From an uncultured Aquimarina sp. (GTDB lineage Bacteria; Bacteroidota; Bacteroidia; Flavobacteriales; Flavobacteriaceae), in assembly GCA_947500505.1 (NCBI GenBank), contig CANMSL010000001.1:62001-126000 (forward strand): a DNA stretch of 64,000 bases. Reading direction: 5' to 3'. A program made the position numbers and the translations under genes. Under the pieces are notes generated by a model. It did no database searches and was not told where the DNA came from. It was given only the letters and a program-made list of their open reading frames with translations. Positions 18,445 to 26,817 of the stretch are shown one piece after another; positions within the stretch are counted from its first letter, which is position 1; each line of letters opens with the position of its first letter.

Positions 18445-21400
18445 GTTTCTTTTTTGTTTTTGTAATTATTTGGATGCTGTCATTATTAATTCCAAACAAG
18501 AAATATATTGAATCTTTAATTTTAATAGTTTCTATAGACCTTACTGCTCCATTAACTTTCAGTCTATTTTTTTCAGTACTTTTAAAATTTCCTTTTTTAT
18601 CATTTAACAAAATTTCGCCGTAAGAGGCATCTAACCTGCCTAGTTGGGTACTGATCTCATAGGTATTGCCTCCAAGAATTAAATCAGGATACTCATCATT
18701 ATTAATATCATGAACCAATATATCATGAACAGAAGAAATTTGTGCTTCCCAGGGCAAATCGTGTGGAATGAAATCCAGATTGCCTTTATTTTCAAAATAT
18801 ATCGTTTTGAGCGTAAAAACTTGTTTTTTTTCCGCCTGATCAATCTTTTCTTTTGAAAAATAATCTTCAAAATTGGCTTCTGAAAATGTCTTATAGGATA
18901 AGAATTTTTTATTGAGCTGTGGAATTTGTTTTGTCAATTCATCTTTGGTTGCTATCGGCGTTTCCTTTCCCTGATAAAAATAAGTAACAATTGGATCTAC
19001 TTTACCATTATCATCAAAATCATTAAGATATAATTGTATTGGTTCTTCTACGGAAGCTTTTAAACGGCTATTACCTCCCCAATTACCTGCAATAATATCC
19101 AGATCTCCATCGTTATTCATATCCTTAATGGAAATGCAATTCCACCAACCATTTGTTTTTTCTAACGAAGGTATCGCCTCTTTTATAAAAATTCCTTTTC
19201 CGTTATTTACGAAAATTGTTATTGGCATATAATGTCCTGCTACCACCAAATCTTGATATCCATCAGTGTTAATATCGACAAATTTTGCATCAAAAATTTG
19301 TCCTACAGTATATAAATCAGGTGCATTAGCAAGTGTAATTTCTTTGAAAATTCCTTTACCATTATTCTCAAAAAGATAGTTCTTCGGTGATTTTCCATAA
19401 GATCCTGCAACACTATTACTTCCAATAAAAATATCCTCATCACCATCTTTATCAATATCTGTGGTTATTACTACAGATGTATTTATTTTGATATTAGGGA
19501 AAGCATCATTAGCTATTTTAAATTCACCATTCTCGTTAAAGAAGAGGGTAGGACTTGTTTCATAACCAGAATAATTTTCATTTCCTCCATAAATTACAAT
19601 CAAATCCAAATCACCATCCTGATCTGCATCAAAAAAGCATTGATCTATATCTTCATATTTCTTATCATACTCCAAACCGGGCTGCTCAGTCTCCACAAAG
19701 TTTCCTGAAGAATTTTGTAAAAACATCTTACCCGCCTTGAACCTTCCTCCCGGTACGTAAACATCTTCAAGCCCATCGATATTTATATCTTTTACTGTGA
19801 TATGTGGTCCTTCATTAGAAATAGCGTAAGGCGACAAAGGCTCCGTACTAAAATCTTTAGTTTCGTAATCCTGATGTTTGTATTTTATACTAAAAGAACC
19901 TTTATCAAAAGTATGCATAGGCTCTTCGTTAATAACTTTTGCTGAATACTCATTATCTTTTTCTAAGGTAATTGTAGTATTTGTTTCAATATTTTTAAAT
20001 GTTGAAACATTACCATCTGGCCATCTAACCTCAATAGAATCTATCTTGGAACTATTACCTAATCCAAAATGTAGTATCGAGGAAACAGAAGATAAATATC
20101 CTCTTGTGGGATACACCTCTGAAGTTTGTAAGTTATTCTCAGTAAAAATAGTCGCTTTGGCTCCGACAGCATTAAGGTTTTGTTCTGTTCCTTTTAGCTT
20201 AATTTTTAGATAATTATTACTCTGTAATATATTTATCTGATTTTGGTATACAAATGCATTTTCATTAATATTATTAGTTATAATATCTAAGTCACCATCG
20301 TTATCTAAGTCTGCATAAACAGCACCATTACTGTAAGATGGTGATTTTTCTGACCACTTGTCCGAAACATTCTCAAAAGTCAAATCCCCTCTATTCCGAT
20401 AAAAGTAGTTAGTTGTTTTTTTATCCGGTAATTCATTAATTAAAGCTAAATCTTCTTTGGTCATCCCTTCATTAATGCGTTTCTGGATATTATCATTAGC
20501 AATAAAGCTGATGAAATCCATATCATTAGTTGCCCCCTTGATTCCATTAGAAATGAAGACATCCTTATACCCATCATTATCCAAATCTATTATCAAAGGC
20601 GCCCAACTCCATTCTGTTGCAGCGATACCAGAATAAAATGCAATTTCGCTAAAATTTGCTTCAGTCCTGTTCAGCTGTAATGCATTTTGCATGTATTGTG
20701 GTTGATATCCATTTTTAAGATATTGATTATAAATAGTGAATCCATATTCCGTTCCTGATGATTTATAGGTTGCTAAATCTTCCGGCAACATATCCAGTGA
20801 TAAAATATCCGAAAATCCATCATTATTAATATCCGCAATATCTGTACCCATAGAAAAATGAGATGTATGTTTTATTTTATTTTTTCCGGATGCGATTACT
20901 TCCTTATAAGTACCATCCTTTTGATTAATATATAAGTAGTCATTTTCAAAAAAATCATTCCCCACATAAATATCTGGATACGCATCATTATTAACATCGC
21001 TTATAGCCACTCCTAAACCGTACCCTATAGCACCCTGAAAAATTCCTGCTTCTGCCGAAATATCGATATATTTCCCATCATCATTTCGATATAAACGGTC
21101 ACCAGAGAGTGAATCAATTTGTTTTCGTTTAGAGCCTCTTCCGTAAGTACGATTTGGATGTACTGAGTGATTTAATAAATACATATCTAAGTCTCCGTCC
21201 AGATCATAGTCAAAAAAGCTAGCCTGTGTAGAAAAACTGGATATATCCAGATTATAAAATGATCCTTCTTCTTCAAAAGATGGAATGCCATTATTGTCTG
21301 CTCCTTTATTTATAAATAGTTTGTTCTTTCCTTTTATCCCTTTATAATTTCCAACTTTACATACATATATATCCAATAATCCATCATTGTTTATATCTAC

Positions 21401-21769
21401 TATTGTGACCCCTGTAGACCAACCTTCGTCATCTTTGAGAAGATCTGATGTAGCTTCTTTGAATTGAAAATTCTCCTGATTGATATATAGTTTGTTTTCA
21501 TGTTGGTTAGAAACAAAATACAAATCTTCCCAACCGTCGTTATTAAAATCACCCACACCCACACCAGCGCCATTATAATAATAAAGGTACGTGAGTATAT
21601 TAAGTTCTGGAGTTTCTTTTAATTCATTTTTAAAAAAAATACCAGTCTCTTGATCTGATAACAATTTAAAATGATACTTCTCCTTCTTCTCTCTTTTACA
21701 AGATAAAAGGAGTAGAATCACTATCATATAGATACTTTTATTTTTATGGTAAGTGGTCAATCGTGACAA
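18437..21769 (-). CDS. VCBS/FG-GAP and ASPIC/UnbV lipoprotein, copy 1
   Basis: 1,110 residues. The signal ends at lipobox Cys24 (MIVILLLLSC). The start at 21769 is kept because it supplies the basic n-region; an internal ATG at 21727 would leave almost none. FG-GAP/VCBS loops (DINNDGLLDIYVCK, DYDLDGDLDMYLLN) fill both halves, with the ASPIC/UnbV domain at about 530-602 (PTRGYLSSVSSILHFG; DSIEVRWPDG). It follows SusD after a strong hairpin and is the first of the three paralogues. The family is common in Bacteroidota next to SusC/SusD pairs but has no settled function. Confidence 0.88.
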   Translation of the reverse strand: MSRLTTYHKNKSIYMIVILLLLSCKREKKEKYHFKLLSDQETGIFFKNELKETPELNILTYLYYYNGAGVGVGDFNNDGWEDLYFVSNQHENKLYINQENFQFKEATSDLLKDDEGWSTGVTIVDINNDGLLDIYVCKVGNYKGIKGKNKLFINKGADNNGIPSFEEEGSFYNLDISSFSTQASFFDYDLDGDLDMYLLNHSVHPNRTYGRGSKRKQIDSLSGDRLYRNDDGKYIDISAEAGIFQGAIGYGLGVAISDVNNDAYPDIYVGNDFFENDYLYINQKDGTYKEVIASGKNKIKHTSHFSMGTDIADINNDGFSDILSLDMLPEDLATYKSSGTEYGFTIYNQYLKNGYQPQYMQNALQLNRTEANFSEIAFYSGIAATEWSWAPLIIDLDNDGYKDVFISNGIKGATNDMDFISFIANDNIQKRINEGMTKEDLALINELPDKKTTNYFYRNRGDLTFENVSDKWSEKSPSYSNGAVYADLDNDGDLDIITNNINENAFVYQNQINILQSNNYLKIKLKGTEQNLNAVGAKATIFTENNLQTSEVYPTRGYLSSVSSILHFGLGNSSKIDSIEVRWPDGNVSTFKNIETNTTITLEKDNEYSAKVINEEPMHTFDKGSFSIKYKHQDYETKDFSTEPLSPYAISNEGPHITVKDINIDGLEDVYVPGGRFKAGKMFLQNSSGNFVETEQPGLEYDKKYEDIDQCFFDADQDGDLDLIVIYGGNENYSGYETSPTLFFNENGEFKIANDAFPNIKINTSVVITTDIDKDGDEDIFIGSNSVAGSYGKSPKNYLFENNGKGIFKEITLANAPDLYTVGQIFDAKFVDINTDGYQDLVVAGHYMPITIFVNNGKGIFIKEAIPSLEKTNGWWNCISIKDMNNDGDLDIIAGNWGGNSRLKASVEEPIQLYLNDFDDNGKVDPIVTYFYQGKETPIATKDELTKQIPQLNKKFLSYKTFSEANFEDYFSKEKIDQAEKKQVFTLKTIYFENKGNLDFIPHDLPWEAQISSVHDILVHDINNDEYPDLILGGNTYEISTQLGRLDASYGEILLNDKKGNFKSTEKNRLKVNGAVRSIETIKIKDSIYFLFGINNDSIQIITKTKKKHE

Positions 21770-21791
21770 TTGAGTTAAATTATATTAATTA

Positions 21792-21821
21792 ACAGAGCCC
21801 TTCATCAATGAAGGGCTCTGT
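21792..21821 (-). terminator. Strong intercistronic hairpin between SusD and the VCBS genes
   Basis: Perfect 14-bp inverted repeat (ACAGAGCCCTTCAT and ATGAAGGGCTCTGT) with only two bases between the arms. On the minus strand it is followed by TTAATTAATATAATTT, which is a weak U-tract. It may act as a partial terminator or RNA-stability element that lowers expression of the VCBS/haloperoxidase part relative to SusCD. Confidence 0.65.
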
Positions 21822-21848
21822 TCTAACAAATCTTAGCAATTTAATATG

Positions 21849-23393
21849 TTAGTAACCAGGATTTTGTGTTAAGTTGGGATTAGAGATTAGTGCAGCTGAA
21901 GGAATCGGAAACAATGCTCTAAAATCATCATTATTTAACTTCAACTCCCAAGGTTCTGCAAATTTACCAAATCGAATCAAATCGTTTCTTCTCCAGAATT
22001 CTTTATACAGTTCTCTCCCTCTTTCATCAAGTATATCTTGATCGGTTAAAGCTGATAAACTAGAAGAGGTATTTCTAATACTTCTTAACTCATTAACCAT
22101 TGTTAAAGGATCATCTCCAGAAGTTCCTCCTCTAAATATAGCCTCTGCTTTCATTAAATGTGCGTCTGCATATCGAAAAAGGATTTGATGACCTGTAAAA
22201 GAACCATTTTCAGGATGATACTTGATAGTTCTGATTCCTGTTCTCTCGTTATTTCCAGCTAAAGCTGGGAACTGCTTCTCATAAGCTAAAGGATTACCTG
22301 GTCTATCTCTTAATGGGTTTCCATTTTCATCATATTGTTGCCCTATTAGGAATCCATAACCAATACCGAGATTTGATCCATCTGTAGGAACGAAACCTCT
22401 TCTTTCTTCTTGTCCACTACCAGGGACATTAATATTAGGATCTCCCTCGAATAAATCATAAAACTCAGCTAAGGTAGACCAACCATTCCAACCTCCACCT
22501 TCATTATCTGGAGAGTTTTGATTATAATGCAAACCATTCCACATTCTATTTCCAACACTAGCAATACTGAAAAATATTGTCTCTGTATCCACATCGGATG
22601 TAAAAATATCAAAATAACCGGCTTGTAAGGCATAACCATCGGCTTCAATCGAATCGATTAATTGTACAACTGTGGTCATATCCGAAGCATCTGGAGTTCC
22701 AGTACCTAAGTAAATATGTTTATTCAAATATAGTTTTGCTAGCAAAAAATTTGCAGCTGCCTTGGTTGGTCTTAAATTTAAATCACTGGGTCCCCTCGCA
22801 GGCAAATCAGGTAAAGCTGTATTCAAATCATCCAAAATGAAATCAAAAGCTTCTGCTCGAGTCATTACCATAGGTAAAACACTCGGTGGATCACCAGGTG
22901 TTCTAAACGGAGCTACTCCATACATATCCATTACCCAAAACATAGCGTATGCTCTCGCAAATTTAGCAAAAGCAGTTTGTTCAGGCGTAGTAGTCGTGGT
23001 TCTGTCATCTATCAACTGCGTCGCTCTAAAAACTAATTGATTTAAATTATTCCAATTATTTAAGACATATTGATGTTGATCACTCCAGGTATGTTCGTGT
23101 AATTGTCGCCATACTCCGTTATCACCCCAATCGGTTCCTCTAGTAGGTACTAACAACTCATCTGTTGTCACCTCATTTAAGGCGTATAGATCTTGTTGAT
23201 TTTCAGTAATCCCTTTTAAGTCACCATTGTAAATATTATCTAAAAATGGTCCTGGATTTTCTATTCCTGTAAATTCAGTTTCAGAATCTGCTATCAAAGA
23301 ATCACTTTCTTCAATTTCTAAATCTGTACAAGAAAATACAAGCAATATTGATAAAACTATCAGTAAACTTGATTTATAATGCTCTCTTTTCAT
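21849..23393 (-). CDS. SusD/RagB family nutrient-binding surface lipoprotein
   Basis: 514 residues. Lipoprotein signal with Cys22 (LLVFSC). The SusD pattern is clear: an N-terminal TPR-like helical part (WNNLNQLVFRATQLIDD; FAKFARAYAMFWVMDMYG) and a C-terminal region with NERTGIRTIKYHPEN, ADAHLMKAEAIFRGG, VNELRSIRN, RGRELYKEFWRRNDLIRFG and a final SNPNLTQNPGY. SusD proteins capture glycans or other large nutrients and close the SusC barrel like a lid. The start lies 12 bp after SusC. The substrate is inferred from nearby GH13 and GH65 genes, not from this protein. Confidence 0.95.
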   Translation of the reverse strand: MKREHYKSSLLIVLSILLVFSCTDLEIEESDSLIADSETEFTGIENPGPFLDNIYNGDLKGITENQQDLYALNEVTTDELLVPTRGTDWGDNGVWRQLHEHTWSDQHQYVLNNWNNLNQLVFRATQLIDDRTTTTTPEQTAFAKFARAYAMFWVMDMYGVAPFRTPGDPPSVLPMVMTRAEAFDFILDDLNTALPDLPARGPSDLNLRPTKAAANFLLAKLYLNKHIYLGTGTPDASDMTTVVQLIDSIEADGYALQAGYFDIFTSDVDTETIFFSIASVGNRMWNGLHYNQNSPDNEGGGWNGWSTLAEFYDLFEGDPNINVPGSGQEERRGFVPTDGSNLGIGYGFLIGQQYDENGNPLRDRPGNPLAYEKQFPALAGNNERTGIRTIKYHPENGSFTGHQILFRYADAHLMKAEAIFRGGTSGDDPLTMVNELRSIRNTSSSLSALTDQDILDERGRELYKEFWRRNDLIRFGKFAEPWELKLNNDDFRALFPIPSAALISNPNLTQNPGY

Positions 23394-23405
23394 AATTCTA
23401 TTTTT

Positions 23406-26400
23406 TTAAAATGTGACATTGAATCCAAATGTATACGTTCTCGGTCTTGGAAAAGCTGTATAGTCAATTCCCGCCGTTGGGAGATTATTAAGAAGATTTC
23501 CGCTTGTAGCTACAGGAGCAGTACTTACTTCTGGATCTAATCCACTATAATCTGTAATAACAAAAAGATTCTGACCTGTTACATATAATCTCATAGTATC
23601 AAAAACTCCTTCGCCAGAAAGTGGTACATTATATCCAATAGTTGCGTTTTGTAATCTCAAAAAGTCTCCTTTTTCTAGGAATCGAGTAGAAACGTCCGCA
23701 GCATTTGTTCCTGCCTCTCCATTTCCAATAACATCCGTAGTAACGTTTCGCCCTCCTTGAATACTACCAGCGGTAAAAAATGCATTTTGTGTATTATTAT
23801 AAATATAGTGCCCAAACTGCCCTGCAAAAAACACCGATGCATCAAAGTTTTTGTATTTAAAACTTGAAGATATTCCGAGATTGATATCTGGCAAAGCACT
23901 TTTACCAACCAATACTTGATTGTCATTGTTTCCAGTAATAGACAACCCATTTTCATCAAATCCTTGAAATTCTCTCAAGAAATATGAAAACAATGGTTCT
24001 CCTTCTGTCAAAATCTGAGAAAAAGCACCGGTTAAACCCTGACCAAATATTGTACCTGCCTGGAATTGACCGTCAAAATTTTGTAATTCATTCTGGTTGT
24101 AAGCGATATTAAAACCAAAGTTCCAAGTCATATCTTGTTGCTGAATGATATCATAATCGATTGCAAACTCAATTCCTTGGTTGATCAAATTACCATCAAC
24201 ATTGGTAAACGTAAATGGTTGTGCAGCGGGTTGAGGAGATTGTATTTGTAATAATAGGTCTTGTGTATCTTTTCTATACAAATCCAAACTACCGCTTAGG
24301 CGATCATTGGCAAAACCAAAATCAATACCAAAGTTAATCTGCGAAGTCTCTTCCCATTTTAAATCATTATTCTCAAATGAAACATCGCTAGTTCCTGGAA
24401 CTACTACTTCTCCACCATTTTCTATATTTGGAGCTACAAAGCGCTCTCTTCGCACAAAATTTCCAAATCCTAAACCATCTTGATTTCCAGTTACACCATA
24501 TCCAACTCGTAATTTAAGCGTCGAAAAGGCATCAGGTGCAAAGTCTTCTTGATCAATTTTCCATGCAAATGCTCCTGATGGAAAGTATCCGTACTTATTA
24601 TTTTCACCAAATCGTGAAGAACCATCAGCTCTTACTGTAGCAGTAAAAATATACTTTTCTGCTATGGTATAATTAGCTCTTACAAAATATGATTGTAATT
24701 CATCTGTAAAATCAAAAGTGTCTCCTGTGATTGTTCTGGCGTTTAAGCCTCCCGGAGCTGTAAAGGGTACTCTACCTTCCACAGTGGGAACAATTCGATT
24801 TAGAAATGCTCCAGCGATTGTGCCGTCTCCGTCTCGAATCCTATCTGAAACTACATATTGTTGATAAGCACCTTCTATATTACCCTCAATAGCATTGGCA
24901 GATGCTTCAAGACCTTCTATCATACCATCCAAACTTGTAGTATTAAAACCGAACCCACCAATATTCCTTCCTGTTCTTTCAAAATCCTGAAAGGAATATC
25001 CTGCCAATATTGAAAAATTAGAATTACCTAATTCTTTTTCGTAATTTATAGTAAATTCTAATAATCTATTGGTTACATCGATATCATTTACATTTGCTCT
25101 ACCATTACCTGGTGTTCCATTTTGCAGACCAGTAACGTTTCCGGATATTGCGCTCCCTCGTGTAGACTCTGAATCATCATATCCTAAATTAAGTTTAGCC
25201 GATAATCCTTCAATAATTTTATACTCTAAGGATCCGTTTAATAATATTCTATTTGTATTTGTTTCGTTTTGACTATTTCTTAAAAGATTTAGAGGATTTA
25301 CGAAAGAACCTCCGACTTCAAAATTAGGGTCTGCCGGCCAAGTTGGGTTTGCTATGTAGGCCGCCCCTAATAAATCACCTTGGAAACCGGCGTCACCTCC
25401 GATAGGTGGTGCTTCATCATTAACTCTTGAAAGTGTTCCCTGAAAATTCACTTTTAATCTTTCGTCAAAAAAACGATGTGTTGCATTAATACGTCCCGTA
25501 ATTCTCTCCAAGGAACTTTTCTCTACAACACCAAATTGTTTTCCATATCCAAATGATGCTCTAACGTTACCATTAGTATAACTTTGGGCATAAGATAAGT
25601 TTAGATTTTGTGAGGCTGCAGTCCTTGTTATTTCATCTTGCCAATCTGTATTTGCTCCAAAGTCCTGAGCAGAAACATCTCCTCCAAAGGATTGAATAGC
25701 TGCTAAATATTGATCTCTATCTAATAAATCGAATTCTTCTGCAGGGGATGCGATGCTTAAATTAGATGAAAACTCAAATTTTGGCTTTGTTGAACCTCTT
25801 CCAGTTTTAGTGGTAATAATAATCACTCCATTAGCTCCTCTTGATCCGTATATTGCAGTAGCAGAAGCATCTTTTAGAATACTTACACTTTCTATATCAT
25901 TAGGGTTGATAAAATTTAATGGATTTCTTGAAGCACTTGATCCTACCCCTATGTCACCTCCACTTGCTCCGGTTTCATCTCCTGCCAAAGGTACTCCATC
26001 TACTACGAATAAAGGATTGTTATTGGATCGTACAGAACTTGTTCCTCTAATTCTAAGATTAACTCCAGCTCCCGGTTCGCCACTTGTTTGAGTAATTTGA
26101 ACACCAGCCGTTTTTCCTTGAATTAGTTCTTCTGGAGAAGCAATAATTCCTTGATTAAAATCTTCCGAACTAACAACTGCTACAGCCCCAGTAGCATCTT
26201 TTACGGACTGCGTACCATATCCAATTACCACTACCGCCTCTAATTCTGCTGCATCTTCGGTCATGGTCACATTAATCACCGTTCTTCCGTTAACTGCGAT
26301 TGCTTTAGTTTGAAATCCTACATAACTAAAAATTAAGGTAGCATCTTCTGCTACATTATTTAATGTGTAGTTTCCATCGAAATCAGAAATTGCCCCATTT

Positions 26401-26546
26401 GTTGTTCCTCTTACCAGAACGTTTACCCCAGGTATGGGACCGTTTGCATCTGAAGTCACTCCTGTAACAGTGATTTGTGCAAACATCATATTCCCCGAGA
26501 TAAACACTAAAAGAAACATGAGTTTTTTAAGTATCATACTTTTCAT
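23406..26546 (-). CDS. SusC/RagA family TonB-dependent outer membrane transporter
   Basis: 1,046 residues. Signal peptide, then a carboxypeptidase-regulatory-like domain (~25-105; ISDFDGNYTLNNV, IFSYVGFQTK), a TonB-box-like stretch EAVVVIGYGTQSVKDATGAV, the plug (RIRGTSSVRSNNNPLFVVDG; DASATAIYGSRGANGVIII) and a 22-strand-type barrel ending in aromatic TFGFNVTF. It imports the ligand captured by SusD using TonB energy. An internal start at the second Met (MILKKLMFLLVFISG, three residues in) is equally possible. It is the first gene of the 17-kb series. Confidence 0.95.
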   Translation of the reverse strand: MKSMILKKLMFLLVFISGNMMFAQITVTGVTSDANGPIPGVNVLVRGTTNGAISDFDGNYTLNNVAEDATLIFSYVGFQTKAIAVNGRTVINVTMTEDAAELEAVVVIGYGTQSVKDATGAVAVVSSEDFNQGIIASPEELIQGKTAGVQITQTSGEPGAGVNLRIRGTSSVRSNNNPLFVVDGVPLAGDETGASGGDIGVGSSASRNPLNFINPNDIESVSILKDASATAIYGSRGANGVIIITTKTGRGSTKPKFEFSSNLSIASPAEEFDLLDRDQYLAAIQSFGGDVSAQDFGANTDWQDEITRTAASQNLNLSYAQSYTNGNVRASFGYGKQFGVVEKSSLERITGRINATHRFFDERLKVNFQGTLSRVNDEAPPIGGDAGFQGDLLGAAYIANPTWPADPNFEVGGSFVNPLNLLRNSQNETNTNRILLNGSLEYKIIEGLSAKLNLGYDDSESTRGSAISGNVTGLQNGTPGNGRANVNDIDVTNRLLEFTINYEKELGNSNFSILAGYSFQDFERTGRNIGGFGFNTTSLDGMIEGLEASANAIEGNIEGAYQQYVVSDRIRDGDGTIAGAFLNRIVPTVEGRVPFTAPGGLNARTITGDTFDFTDELQSYFVRANYTIAEKYIFTATVRADGSSRFGENNKYGYFPSGAFAWKIDQEDFAPDAFSTLKLRVGYGVTGNQDGLGFGNFVRRERFVAPNIENGGEVVVPGTSDVSFENNDLKWEETSQINFGIDFGFANDRLSGSLDLYRKDTQDLLLQIQSPQPAAQPFTFTNVDGNLINQGIEFAIDYDIIQQQDMTWNFGFNIAYNQNELQNFDGQFQAGTIFGQGLTGAFSQILTEGEPLFSYFLREFQGFDENGLSITGNNDNQVLVGKSALPDINLGISSSFKYKNFDASVFFAGQFGHYIYNNTQNAFFTAGSIQGGRNVTTDVIGNGEAGTNAADVSTRFLEKGDFLRLQNATIGYNVPLSGEGVFDTMRLYVTGQNLFVITDYSGLDPEVSTAPVATSGNLLNNLPTAGIDYTAFPRPRTYTFGFNVTF

Positions 26547-26630
26547 AATTTAGAGTTTGATTAAATTTAAATATTTAGTTGTTAATTATTATTACTTTTA
26601 TCGTTAAAAAATTACACTTTTGTTAAAAAA

Positions 26631-26728
26631 GTAACAGGGGCATCTTGGTTTTACTAGAACAAATGAAATGGTAACTACAAATAAATATTTGAAACAAAAG
26701 TTACAATTTTAAGATGCCCCTATGTTAC
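26631..26728. repeat. Long-range inverted repeat upstream of susC
   Basis: GTAACAGGGGCATCTT at 26631-26646 is matched in inverted form by AAGATGCCCC-TAT-GTTAC at 26711-26728, with a two-base insertion in the right arm and 64 bases between. On the minus strand the distal arm is followed by TTTTTT, so the RNA could fold into an intrinsic-terminator-like structure ahead of susC. No flanking target duplication is visible. Confidence 0.65.
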
Positions 26729-26735
26729 CTTTTTA

Positions 26736-26762
26736 AAGGAGTTCCTATCAGAAAAACTCCTT
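26736..26762 (-). terminator. Probable terminator of the GH13 gene
   Basis: AAGGAGTT and AACTCCTT form an 8-bp stem with an 11-base loop, about 55 bp after the GH13 stop. On the minus strand it is followed by TTTAAAAAG, a weak U-tract. Confidence 0.55.
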
Positions 26763-26817
26763 CGCTAACAAACAAAAACTAATTTCACTTTCTACTCGAT
26801 TCATATTTGTTCTATAT

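Larger units (their letters stand above)
26547..26817. other. Leader region of the SusC operon
   Basis: 270 bp between the GH13 gene and susC, both on the minus strand. It holds a terminator-like hairpin next to GH13 (26736-26762), a large inverted repeat (26631-26728) and a 14-bp palindrome CAAATAAATATTTG at 26678-26691 inside its loop. No clean TAnnTTTG box was found. Confidence 0.5.

Noticed and set aside
11829..21769. Many similar DNA stretches such as ATC-ACC-ATC-ATT in the three VCBS genes
   Set aside because: They encode the DxDxDG calcium loops of propeller repeats; they are protein-level repeats, not a CRISPR array or tandem DNA repeat.
26631..26728. Inverted repeat read as a MITE
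   Set aside because: The arms differ by an insertion and no target duplication flanks them, unlike the element at 41580-41736.
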